Below, piece after piece: positions 1-7,613 of a stretch of 32,618 nt of DNA. The notes under the pieces are model-generated. The model did not search any database, was not told the DNA's origin, and saw only the letters and a list, made by a program, of their open reading frames with translations. The stretch is taken from the NCBI GenBank assembly GCA_017517745.1, contig JAFWYJ010000019.1:1-32618 (forward strand). Direction: 5' to 3'. The DNA comes from Clostridia bacterium (GTDB lineage Bacteria > Bacillota > Clostridia > Oscillospirales > CAG-272). The position numbers and the translations under genes were made by a program. The first letter of the stretch is position 1. Every line of letters starts with the position of its first letter.

Positions 1-2893
1 CTTCCTTGTTGAGTGCCTCGGAGCAACGCAAGCAGGTGCGCCAGTGGTGGTTCTCGTCATAGGTGAGATTGTCGGAAAGCTTGTGTCCAAGCTCGGAGGT
101 GTGGTTTTCAACGCGAGGAGCCGCGTCGCAACGGGTACAAGTGTAGGTGGTGTAACCGCCCTCGGTACAAGTGGGAGCCTTGACGGTGGCGATCTCATTG
201 TGTCCCAGAGGCTCGGTGACGTCATCGGTGTAGGTGTCACCGCATGCGCAGGTGTAGACCGTGTATCCGCCCTCGGTGCAGGTGGCAACCGTGACAACTG
301 CTTTGTAGCTGTGTCCGGTCGCGTTGATCTGCACGTGACCGCTCAGAAGCGTTCCGCAGGTTGCGCACTTGATTCCGGCGGTGTAACCGATCTCGGTACA
401 GGTCGGAGTCACGGGATCGATGCCCTCGGGCGTGTGTCCCTTTGCCAGGACGATGACAGCGGTGTGATCGGTGATCAGCTGCTGCGCGTTGGCATCCAGG
501 AACCACTTGCCGCATTCGCAGGTGTAGTATGCAATGTTACCGTTGTGCGTGCAATCGTGCGCCTTTGCCTCGACGGCGGTCAGCTTGTGTACGTGCACGA
601 TGGGAGGCGTGATCACGTATTCACATACGGTACAGATCTGTGCCGATTGCTCGGTTGCGGCAGCACCCGGCGTGTGCGCGTGAAGCTCATCGCGCTCGCC
701 GCAGACGGTACAGATGTGATAGTGTCCTTCCTCGGCGGTGCTCCAAGTGTTGTTGTAGATATGTCCCAGAGGCGCGAGATAGTTGGTGATGAGCGTATCG
801 CCGCAAGCGGTACAGGTCTTTTCGGTGTATCCCGCGGAGGTACAGGTGGGCGCTACGGTGCGCACCGTGTGGTTGTGACGGAGCTGCGGGATCGTCAGCG
901 TGTACTCGTCACCACACCAAGCGCAGCGGAAGGTGTTTCCGCCCGCCTCTTGGCAGGTTGCGCTCTTGTGATCGTGCAGGACGTAGTAGTGTCCGATCGC
1001 GGGAATGACGGTGTCGTATGCCGCGTCACAGTCTTCGCAGGCAAAGTGCATCTTACCGTTGGCGGAGCAAGAGGTCTCCACGGCGACGGAGGTGTGCCAG
1101 TTGTGTCCGGTGGGCATGGTGAAGTCGATCACCTGACCGCAGTGCAGACAGATCGTGTAGCCACCCGTGGTACAAGTGGGAGCCACAGTGCGGACGTTGG
1201 TCTTGCTGTGACCGAACGCGAGGCAGTATTGCACAGCAGAGAGCTGCGCGGGTGCATAGAAGGAGAAGTGCTCGGTGGTGAAGGTGATATAACCCTCGCC
1301 GTTTTCATCGAGCGCGTAGGTTGCGGGAACCGCCACCAGCTCGCCCTTGGAAATGTACCAGACCACGATCTCGTCGGGGTTCTGTCCGGGCTCGAGCTTG
1401 TATTTGATGCGGACGGTTGCCTTACCGCCAAGCTCGCTGATCTCCTCGTCACCGGTGACGGTGAAGCTGTAGATGGGATTGTCGCCCAACAGCAAGAGAT
1501 CTTCGTCGCTCAGCTGAGCCTTCTTGATGGCATCTTCCTTCGCCTCATCCTTGAGCGTGGAGGCGGAGATGCTGACGTTTCCGTTCTGCGCGAGGTTATC
1601 CTTGACGCCCTGGTCAAATCCGAGCGTTGCCTCGGGGAACTCAACTTCGTTGAAGTCGTTCAGATCCGATCCGTTCAGCTCGACGCTGTCATTGTCGGCA
1701 GTGACCGTCTTCTTGGTCTCCCGGCATCCGTTGTGCGAGCACTTGTATGCGGTCAGCGTTTCCGTGCTTGCCTCTGTGTCGATCACCCACTCGTGAGCGT
1801 CGGGATCTTCATAAGGCAGCTTTTGGCTGTTCTCGTGTGCTACGTGATCGACACAGTCGACGTTGTTACAAAGCTGTGTCTTCTCACCGCCCTTTTGGCA
1901 GGTGGCGGGAGTGGTGATCGCCCAATAGTAGGAGTGCTGGGTGATCGTCTCGGTCTTGTGATCCACCTCGGAGCAAACGGTACACTCACCCTCATAGGTG
2001 ATCGCGTACTGACAGCAGGTGGGATCGATCAGCGCCGTGTCGGTCTTGATCCAATTGCTGACACTGTGACCGGTGGCATCCACGAGATCGCCCTGATAGC
2101 TGTATCCGCAATCACAGGTGTAGGTGGTGTAGCCACCCTCGGTGCAGGTCGGCTTGGTGACAACCACGGAGGTGTAATTGTGAGGTTGATAATCAGCTCT
2201 CTCGGTTGTGTGCGAGCAGGTTGCATCGCGCCAGTGATAGCTGTCGTTGTGAGAAAACTCTTCCTTGTAGCTGTGATCGGTCGCAGCCTCGTATTCGTCA
2301 CGGTAGCTGTGGTTGCACGCGCAGGTGTAGGTGGTGTAACCCTGCTCGGTACAAGTCGGAGCCGTGACGGCAGGGGTATAGACACACGCCTCTGCCTTGC
2401 TGCCGTTGCAGTTCGCGCAGGTAGCAGTGTGCGTGCCGTCGTTGTTCGCCGTCAGAGTCGCATAATTGTGACCGATCTCATCGACGTAGGTGTCGACGTA
2501 GCTCTCACCGCACGCGCAGGTGTGCGTGGTGTAGCCCTTTTCGGTGCAGGTCGGCGCCGTGACCGCAGACGTATAGCTGTGTGTATGCGCCGGAACTCCC
2601 GTCGCGGGGATCGACGAGGTCTTCGTCTTTCCGCACACCGTACAGGTCTTGGTCAGAACACCCTCGGCAGTCTCCGTGGCGGGCGTTGTGATCTCACCCT
2701 CGTTCCACGTGTGCTCTGCCTTGTCGCCCACCTCGTCGGTGTGCTTGCAGGTCGCAGCGTGCCAATGGTATGTATCGTCGCTCGTCCACGCGTCCGCCCA
2801 TGTGTGCTCATGTGATTTACATGCACCAAAGACGACGGGAAGAGCAATGATCAAGCAAAGGACGCAGATCAGAGTGAATAGTCTCTTTTTCAT
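1..2893 (-). CDS. Cys/His-repeat surface lipoprotein, C-terminus cut by window edge
   Basis: An open minus-strand frame of 964 codons starts at ATG 2891-2893 behind AAGGAG and runs off the left edge without a stop, so it is partial. Residues 1-24 form a signal peptide (MKKR, a hydrophobic run, then FGA) and Cys25 is the likely lipidated residue, so the protein should sit on the outer face of the membrane. The rest is about 13 degenerate 30-50 residue repeats of the type PTCTEGGYTTYTCxCG...GH. Each has a CxxC or CxC pair and a Gly-His. A different, cysteine-free domain at about residues 395-550 splits the array and ends in TFTTEHFSFYA, a segment type seen in Clostridia surface proteins. Metal binding by the repeats is inference. 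Function is unknown; an adhesion or cell-surface role is likely. The gene has its own promoter at 2979-3007. Confidence 0.85.
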   Translation of the reverse strand, partial: MKKRLFTLICVLCLIIALPVVFGACKSHEHTWADAWTSDDTYHWHAATCKHTDEVGDKAEHTWNEGEITTPATETAEGVLTKTCTVCGKTKTSSIPATGVPAHTHSYTSAVTAPTCTEKGYTTHTCACGESYVDTYVDEIGHNYATLTANNDGTHTATCANCNGSKAEACVYTPAVTAPTCTEQGYTTYTCACNHSYRDEYEAATDHSYKEEFSHNDSYHWRDATCSHTTERADYQPHNYTSVVVTKPTCTEGGYTTYTCDCGYSYQGDLVDATGHSVSNWIKTDTALIDPTCCQYAITYEGECTVCSEVDHKTETITQHSYYWAITTPATCQKGGEKTQLCNNVDCVDHVAHENSQKLPYEDPDAHEWVIDTEASTETLTAYKCSHNGCRETKKTVTADNDSVELNGSDLNDFNEVEFPEATLGFDQGVKDNLAQNGNVSISASTLKDEAKEDAIKKAQLSDEDLLLLGDNPIYSFTVTGDEEISELGGKATVRIKYKLEPGQNPDEIVVWYISKGELVAVPATYALDENGEGYITFTTEHFSFYAPAQLSAVQYCLAFGHSKTNVRTVAPTCTTGGYTICLHCGQVIDFTMPTGHNWHTSVAVETSCSANGKMHFACEDCDAAYDTVIPAIGHYYVLHDHKSATCQEAGGNTFRCAWCGDEYTLTIPQLRHNHTVRTVAPTCTSAGYTEKTCTACGDTLITNYLAPLGHIYNNTWSTAEEGHYHICTVCGERDELHAHTPGAAATEQSAQICTVCEYVITPPIVHVHKLTAVEAKAHDCTHNGNIAYYTCECGKWFLDANAQQLITDHTAVIVLAKGHTPEGIDPVTPTCTEIGYTAGIKCATCGTLLSGHVQINATGHSYKAVVTVATCTEGGYTVYTCACGDTYTDDVTEPLGHNEIATVKAPTCTEGGYTTYTCTRCDAAPRVENHTSELGHKLSDNLTYDENHHWRTCLRCSEALNKE

Positions 2894-2944
2894 GATTATT
2901 CTCCTTTTCCCTCAAAAGATGTTGGAATTCGTACTTTTTTCGAC

Positions 2945-2968
2945 ACATATAACTTCCTTATTATATGT
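2945..2968. promoter_or_regulatory. Inverted repeat at the predicted transcription start
   Basis: ACATATAA (2945-2952) and TTATATGT (2961-2968) form a perfect 8-base inverted repeat with an 8-base spacer, just downstream of the -10 box. It could be a repressor operator or a 5'-UTR hairpin; the sequence does not distinguish them. Confidence 0.4.
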
Positions 2969-2978
2969 TTCAATTCCC

Positions 2979-3007
2979 ATTATATACCTCGACTTCTTCT
3001 TTGTCAA
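2979..3007 (-). promoter_or_regulatory. Promoter of the repeat lipoprotein
   Basis: On the minus strand, TTGACA (3002-3007) is followed after exactly 17 bases by TATAAT (2979-2984). This is a perfect sigma-A type match, 86 bases upstream of the lipoprotein start codon. Confidence 0.8.
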
Positions 3008-3061
3008 GGGATTCCAAAATATTTTCTCCATATTTATAATATATTTACATTTTGTCAGAAT

Positions 3062-3493
3062 CCCCAAAACAGCCGCGGGAGCGATTGAATCGGCGAGCGC
3101 ACAGATAAACAATTACGTTGATCCTCATGCAATAAAAGTTTTTGCGGGGGCGTGGGGGAGCTTTTCTCAAAAAGCTTCCCCACAAAAACAAAAAGCCGTT
3201 TTGGGACCACTAACCCAAAACGGCCGCGGGAGCGATTGAATCGGCGAGCGCACAGATAAACAATTCCGTTTTCACCCATGCAATAAAAGTTTTTGCGGGG
3301 GCGTGGGGGAGCTTTTCTCAAAAAGCTTCCCCACAAAAAACAAAAAGCTGTTTTGGGACCACTACCCCAAAACAGCCGCGGGAGCGATTGAAAGAGCGAG
3401 CGCACAGATAAACAATTCCGTTTTCACCCATGCAATAAAAGTTTTTGCGGGGGTGTGGGGGCGGCTTTTTTCAAAAAGCGCCCCCACAAAAAA
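3062..3493 (+). repeat. Three tandem copies of a ~151-base hairpin-bearing intergenic repeat
   Basis: Units begin at 3062, 3214 and 3365 (periods 151 and 152). Each reads CCCAAAACRGCCGCGGGAGC, then GCGAGCGCACAGATAAACAA, then TGCAATAAAAGTTTTTG, then a G-rich hairpin (3152-3183, 3303-3334, 3455-3487). A second stem joins neighbouring units: GCCGTTTTGGG/CCCAAAACGGC at 3195-3224 and GCTGTTTTGGG/CCCAAAACAGC at 3347-3376. The third base pair changes from C-G to T-A, so pairing is kept. No T-run follows the G-rich hairpins, so they are not textbook terminators. An inverted relative lies at 32497-32618. The repeats fill most of the 647-base gap between the membrane protein gene and the lipoprotein gene; its remainder holds the lipoprotein promoter. 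Confidence 0.9.
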
Positions 3494-3514
3494 TGAAATG
3501 TCCTTCAACCATTG

Positions 3515-3535
3515 GTTAGCTTGTGCTAACTTTTT
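3515..3535 (+). other. GTTAGC-N4-GCTAAC hairpin with T-run
   Basis: GTTAGC (3515-3520), loop TTGT, GCTAAC (3525-3530), then TTTTT. It lies six bases beyond the stop of the minus-strand membrane protein gene. The T-run is on the plus strand, so any intrinsic termination would act on plus-strand transcripts. It is one of four copies of this stem in the window. Confidence 0.5.
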
Positions 3536-3540
3536 GCTTT

Positions 3541-4335
3541 TTACGGTGCAAAGAACGAGATGAGATTGTCTGCCAGGCGAACGATGTCGGGCAACAGCCA
3601 GCAAAGCAGAGCGGAACCGACAATGGTCAAAAGCACGGCAAGGACGATCGATCCCCATCCGGAACCTTTTTTCTGAAAGCGAATCTCGGCACGTGCGCGC
3701 AGATCTTCGGGAATGTAGAACCGCGCGGTGAGAAAATCAATTTTCTTTGCTTGCCCTTCCCTTTTTTGATCCTCAGGTGCTTCCGCAGACGCCTCTGCAA
3801 AGACTTCTGCGGGTTGTTCTTCTTCGGAAATCTCTTCTGCGCAGGCGTTTTCGGGTGCCGCCTCGACGTCAGATTTTTCGACTTCCGTTTCGACTGCTTC
3901 CGCTTCGTCGGTTTCCACCGTTGCCGTTTCCTCGCATTGGTGAACCACCATGCGCAAACTTCCGCCCTTTGTCAGCTCGCGGCGGATCATTGTGCTTTGA
4001 AAATAGCCGAGCTCCATCAAATTTTTTGCGCTTTCGGGAGAAAAGCACTCTTCTTTGAGCAGTTTTCTCACAAAATTTCCGAGTCCGATGCGGAAATACG
4101 CCGTCATGAGAAAGGCAACGATCAATCCGAGCGCGATCGCCACAATGATGTTGCGCACCGTCTGCCCCATTCCGGGATTCACCGAGAAATTTTCGTAAAC
4201 TCCGAATTCCACGGTGAAATATTGCTCCCGAAAATAGGTCAACAGCTCGTTGAGCAGAGATTTTTCGTACCAAGCGGCAATCTTCTCCCAAAAAGACGTC
4301 CCGCTTGTCGAAAACAGAGCCAATATACCGAACAT
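3541..4335 (-). CDS. Membrane protein with two TM helices and an acidic cytoplasmic insert
   Basis: 264 residues, ATG at 4335 behind AAAGGAG. The first transmembrane segment is at about residues 61-83 (NIIVAIALGLIVAFLMTAYF) and the second at about 231-252 (SIVLAVLLTIVGSALLCWLL). Between them, residues 130-190 are very rich in Glu, Ala and Val and look disordered. A more ordered stretch around residues 85-125 (FVRKLLKEECFSPESAKNLM) could be a small helical domain. I do not recognise a named family. It is the last gene before the repeat array, 67 bases downstream of serS, and may be co-transcribed with serS and parAB. Confidence 0.8.
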   Translation of the reverse strand: MFGILALFSTSGTSFWEKIAAWYEKSLLNELLTYFREQYFTVEFGVYENFSVNPGMGQTVRNIIVAIALGLIVAFLMTAYFRIGLGNFVRKLLKEECFSPESAKNLMELGYFQSTMIRRELTKGGSLRMVVHQCEETATVETDEAEAVETEVEKSDVEAAPENACAEEISEEEQPAEVFAEASAEAPEDQKREGQAKKIDFLTARFYIPEDLRARAEIRFQKKGSGWGSIVLAVLLTIVGSALLCWLLPDIVRLADNLISFFAP

Positions 4336-4402
4336 TTGTTCTATCTCCTTTGGTTAATATCGATTACGATGTTGAAATATCAAAAGAAACAGCCGGTTTT
4401 GG

Positions 4403-5683
4403 TTATTTTTTGATGATATCCACGCCAAGATATTTGCGCAGACATTCCGGAACCGTTACGCTTCCGTCGGCGTTCTGGTTCTGTTCCACCAAAGCGGGGA
4501 AAATGCGGCTGGTAGCCAAACCGGAGCCGTTGAGCGTGTGGACGAATTCCATCTTTCCGTTTTCTCTCTTGACGCGCATCATGCCGCGACGGGCCTGATA
4601 GTCGCGCGCGTTAGAAACCGAGGAAACCTCTTTGTAGCCGTTCATCGAGGGAATGTTGATCTCGATGTCATAGGTGCGCGCCATCGACGCCGAGCAATCC
4701 TCTGCCGCCAGCTTCACCGTGCGGAAGTGGAAGCCCAGTCCCTTCACGAGGTTTTCGGCGTTGGTGACCAACTCTTCGAATGCTTCGTCGCTCTTTTCGG
4801 GCAGTGTGTACTGTACCATTTCCACTTTGTTGAACTGGTGTCCGCGTACCATTCCGCGCTCGTCTGCACGGTAGGAGCCTGCCTCGCGGCGGAAACAAGG
4901 GGTGTAGCTGATATATTTTTTGGGAAGATCCGCCTCGGTCAGGATCTCGTCACGGTGGAGCGAGACCAATGCCGTCTCTGCCGTGGGAAGCATGAAGCGG
5001 CGGCGCTCGTCCTCGGCGGTCTCAAGCCAATAAACGTCGTCCTGGAACTTGGGGAACTGTCCTGCCGTCAAGCCACATTCGTAGCCGAGCATGTGAGGAA
5101 CCAGCATCAGATCGTATCCGTTTCCGAGGTGGAAGTCTACAAAATAGTTCAGGATCGCCCATTCGAGGCGCGCGCCGAGACCGGAATAAATCCAGAATCC
5201 GTTTCCCGAGAGCTTGACGCCGCGCTTGTAGTCGATCAAACCGAGATCGGTGCAAAGATCCACGTGATTCTTCGGTTCGAAGTCGAATTTGCGAGGCTCC
5301 CCGTAATAGCGCAGGGGCTCGTTGTTTTCCTTGCCGCCTGCCGCGAGATCCACGTCGGGCAGGTTGGGGAGTCCGAGCATGAAGGAAGTCAGCTGCGTCT
5401 CGATCTGCTTCAATTTGTCATCGTTTTCCTTGATTTTGGCACCAAACGTCTTCATTTCGGCAAAAATCGCAGCCACGTCCTTGCCCTCTTTTTTGTATTG
5501 GGGGATCAGCTTGTTGGTTTTGTTCTGCTCTGCCTTGAGTGCTTCGGTCTCGCCGATCAAAGTGCGACGCTCACCGTCGAGCTTGAGAATCATTTCGATG
5601 TCTTCTTTGGCGTCCTTTCCCTTTTTCGCAAGGCGGGCAATGACTTCTTCGGGTTTTTCTTTGATATATTTAATGTCTAGCAT
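4403..5683 (-). CDS. serS: Seryl-tRNA synthetase
   Basis: Charges tRNA-Ser with serine in the cytoplasm. 426 residues, the normal bacterial length. The N-terminal coiled-coil arm that holds the tRNA spans about residues 25-105. The class II catalytic core follows, with motif 2 at 263-289 (FRREAGSYRADERGM) and motif 3 around 384-400 (LNGSGLATSRIFPALVE, invariant Arg393). ATG 5683 has AAGGAG upstream. It begins 29 bases after the parB stop, so it reads as the next gene of the parA-parB operon. That gap is far too short for a T-box leader, so serine-responsive control at this position is unlikely. Motif 3 reads GLATSR where GLAVGR is usual, a mild variation. Confidence 0.97.
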   Translation of the reverse strand: MLDIKYIKEKPEEVIARLAKKGKDAKEDIEMILKLDGERRTLIGETEALKAEQNKTNKLIPQYKKEGKDVAAIFAEMKTFGAKIKENDDKLKQIETQLTSFMLGLPNLPDVDLAAGGKENNEPLRYYGEPRKFDFEPKNHVDLCTDLGLIDYKRGVKLSGNGFWIYSGLGARLEWAILNYFVDFHLGNGYDLMLVPHMLGYECGLTAGQFPKFQDDVYWLETAEDERRRFMLPTAETALVSLHRDEILTEADLPKKYISYTPCFRREAGSYRADERGMVRGHQFNKVEMVQYTLPEKSDEAFEELVTNAENLVKGLGFHFRTVKLAAEDCSASMARTYDIEINIPSMNGYKEVSSVSNARDYQARRGMMRVKRENGKMEFVHTLNGSGLATSRIFPALVEQNQNADGSVTVPECLRKYLGVDIIKK

Positions 5684-5712
5684 GGTTTTTCTCCTTGATA
5701 TTATGATTGTAT

Positions 5713-6609
5713 TCAGTCGTTTTCATCAAAAAAGCTCTCGCCGCAGATTGCTTTCAGCAGTGCTTCCAGGTCTTCATCGTCGCTGTATGCCAACTCAACC
5801 ACCTTTTTCTTGGGTGTTTTGAGGATTTTGACCTTGCGGCCGAGCACGCTCACCGCGCGGTGTTCGAGGTCGCGCATATATACCTTTCTCTGCGAAAGCT
5901 CGTATTCTTCTTCGGCGTTTTCTTGCGGTTCGTAGTTCATCAGGCGGATCGTGCGCTCAACGTCGCGCACGGAAAGCCCTTTTTCAACGATTTTTTGCGC
6001 CAATCCGGGCATCTGCTCCTCATCCTTCAACCCGAGCAGTGCACGGGCGTGTCCTGCGCTCAAGCTTCCGTTTTTCAAAAGCTCCAACACTTCGTCGGGA
6101 AGATCCAGCAAACGAAGCATGTTTGTGACCGTAACACGGCTTTTTCCGACCTGCTTTGCCACTTGCTCCTGCGTCAGTCCGTAGCGGTCAATCAGAACGT
6201 CGTATGCCATTGCTTCTTCAACGGGATTCAGGTCTTCTCTCTGGACGTTTTCGATCACAGCAACTTGCGCTGCTTTGAGATCGTCTCCCTCGAGAATAAC
6301 CGCCGGGATTTCGCTCAATCCCGCCATTTTGGAGGCCCTCCAGCGGCGTTCTCCGGCGATAATTTCATAGGTTCCCTGCAAAAGTTGGCTTTCGCGGACA
6401 ATAATCGGCTGTAAAACGCCGAATTGACCGATCGAATCAGCCAATTGTTCCAGCGATTCGTGCGTAAAAGTCTTTCTTGGCTGGTCGCTGCGCGGCTCGA
6501 TGTCCGCGATTCGGAGCATGGTTGCCGCATTCGCCTTGTCGGAGGCAAGGATATTGTCATCCAACAAGGAATAGAAGTCGCGTCCCAATCCGCTTCTTGA
6601 TTTTGCCAT
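5713..6609 (-). CDS. parB: Chromosome partitioning protein ParB (Spo0J type)
   Basis: DNA-binding CTPase that loads at parS, slides outward and nucleates the origin-region partition complex that ParA acts on. 298 residues. The N-terminal domain has the CTP-binding signature GERRWRA (86-92) and the segment ENVQREDLNP (120-129). A helix-turn-helix for parS lies around 145-168 (LTQEQVAKQVGKSRVTVTN). A C-terminal dimerisation region ends the protein. ATG 6609 follows AAGGAGG. It starts 22 bases after parA, and three parS sites lie just upstream of parA, giving a complete parABS cassette. Confidence 0.97.
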   Translation of the reverse strand: MAKSRSGLGRDFYSLLDDNILASDKANAATMLRIADIEPRSDQPRKTFTHESLEQLADSIGQFGVLQPIIVRESQLLQGTYEIIAGERRWRASKMAGLSEIPAVILEGDDLKAAQVAVIENVQREDLNPVEEAMAYDVLIDRYGLTQEQVAKQVGKSRVTVTNMLRLLDLPDEVLELLKNGSLSAGHARALLGLKDEEQMPGLAQKIVEKGLSVRDVERTIRLMNYEPQENAEEEYELSQRKVYMRDLEHRAVSVLGRKVKILKTPKKKVVELAYSDDEDLEALLKAICGESFFDEND

Positions 6610-6631
6610 TTTTACCTCCTTGCAACGCTCG

Positions 6632-7393
6632 TCAGATGCGTTCTGCGAGCTCCTTGGCCACGTTCATGTACTCAACGGAGCCTTTGGAGCGCTTTTCGTG
6701 ATAATAAACGGGGGCGCCGAAGCCGGGAGCCTCGGAAACCTTTACGTTTCTCGAGATCGTGGTTTCAAACAGCTTGTCCGCATAATGCTTGCGAAGCTCG
6801 CTGATGACCTGCATCGAGAGGATCAGACGGCTGTTGTGCATCGTGATCAGAATGCCGGTGACGTTGAGATCTTTGTTGTAGTGGTTTTTGATGCGTCCGA
6901 TGGTGAACATCAGTTGCGAAAGGCCCTCGAGTGCGAAAAATTCGCATTGCATCGGGATCACCACGCCGTCGCTTGCCGTCATCGCGTTGACTGTCAGCAT
7001 GCCGAGAGAAGGCGGACAGTCGATGATGATGTAATCGTAACGGTCTTTTACCGTCGCCAGCTTGTTTTTTATGACAAATTCGCCGTTTTCGACGTCTCCC
7101 AACTCGTATTCTGCGCGCGCGAGCGTGGTGTGTGTGGGGATGACGGACAGATTGTCATATTTTGTTTTGATCGTTACGTCATCTGCGGTCGCTTCGGTTG
7201 TCAGCATGTCAAACGCGGTTACTTTGAGCGTTTTCTTCATAATTCCGACGCCGCTGGTGGCGTTTCCCTGGGGATCAAGGTCGATCAAGAGCACTTTGTA
7301 GCCCAGAACGCCGAGCGCCGCGGCGATATTTACTGCGGAGGTTGTCTTTCCAACACCGCCTTTTTGGTTTGCAAAAGAAATGATTTTTCCCAT
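6632..7393 (-). CDS. parA: Chromosome partitioning ATPase ParA (Soj type)
   Basis: Walker-type ATPase that binds DNA non-specifically and moves ParB-parS complexes. 253 residues. The deviant Walker A motif KGGVGKTTSA starts at Lys11, Walker B-like IIIDCPPSLG lies near residue 120, and the DLDPQGNAT switch is present. I start it at ATG 7391-7393, preceded by GGAAGGAA at good spacing. A TTG ten codons upstream is in frame but has no ribosome binding site. It lacks a large N-terminal DNA-binding domain, so it is the small chromosomal (Soj) form rather than a P1-plasmid type. It is first in the parA-parB-serS operon, with its promoter at 7435-7463. Confidence 0.96.
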   Translation of the reverse strand: MGKIISFANQKGGVGKTTSAVNIAAALGVLGYKVLLIDLDPQGNATSGVGIMKKTLKVTAFDMLTTEATADDVTIKTKYDNLSVIPTHTTLARAEYELGDVENGEFVIKNKLATVKDRYDYIIIDCPPSLGMLTVNAMTASDGVVIPMQCEFFALEGLSQLMFTIGRIKNHYNKDLNVTGILITMHNSRLILSMQVISELRKHYADKLFETTISRNVKVSEAPGFGAPVYYHEKRSKGSVEYMNVAKELAERI

Positions 7394-7434
7394 GTGTTCC
7401 TTCCTTTCTGTTTGGGTTTTCAACCTTTGACACT

Positions 7435-7463
7435 ATTATACCACAAAACAATCAAAAAAGCAA
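7435..7463 (-). promoter_or_regulatory. Promoter of the parA-parB-serS operon
   Basis: On the minus strand, TTGCTT (7458-7463), 17 bases, then TATAAT (7435-7440). TG sits one base before the -10 box, giving an extended -10 (TGGTATAAT). It lies 42 bases upstream of the parA ATG and between parA and the parS sites. Confidence 0.75.
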
Positions 7464-7512
7464 CGGTATTGTGGAAATACAGAAAAAATAATTGTAAAAA
7501 CTTTTTGACAAA

Positions 7513-7528
7513 CGTTTCACGTGAAACG
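7513..7528. other. parS site 1
   Basis: CGTTTCACGTGAAACG is a perfect palindrome and the outer bases extend it to 20 (7511-7530). It matches the ParB/Spo0J consensus TGTTTCACGTGAAACA except at the two end bases. Confidence 0.95.
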
Positions 7529-7554
7529 TTGCTCTTTGCACGAAAAAACAAAAA

Positions 7555-7570
7555 TGTTTCACGTGAAACG
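7555..7570. other. parS site 2
   Basis: TGTTTCACGTGAAACG matches the parS consensus at 15 of 16 bases. Its centre lies 42 bases from that of site 1. Confidence 0.95.
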
Positions 7571-7591
7571 TAGACTCTCAAAAAGCGAGAA

Positions 7592-7607
7592 TGTTTCACG
7601 TGAAACA
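7592..7607. other. parS site 3
   Basis: TGTTTCACGTGAAACA is identical to the consensus. Its centre is 37 bases from site 2, and it ends six bases from the rsmG stop codon. Confidence 0.97.
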
Positions 7608-7613
7608 TGATTT

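Noticed and set aside
44-2815. A 923-codon plus-strand open frame
   Set aside because: It is the codon-aligned antisense of the lipoprotein gene. The minus strand has a promoter, ribosome binding site, signal peptide and clear protein repeats; the plus frame has none.
3152-3183. G-rich hairpins of the repeat as simple intrinsic terminators
   Set aside because: No T-run follows the stem on either strand; some terminating effect cannot be excluded but the standard form is missing.
3055-3405. Repetitive small open frames across the tandem repeat
   Set aside because: They arise from translating the intergenic repeat and cross its hairpins; no ribosome binding site or protein-like pattern.
3062-3493. 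CRISPR array
   Set aside because: Units are about 151 bases and abut each other, with no unique spacers of 30-40 bases and no cas genes nearby.
5684-5712. T-box leader upstream of serS
   Set aside because: Only 29 bases separate parB and serS; a T-box needs far more, and none of its conserved words is present.
7421-7423. TTG as the parA start
   Set aside because: It has no ribosome binding site, while ATG 7393 has GGAAGGAA at good spacing and begins the usual ParA N-terminus.
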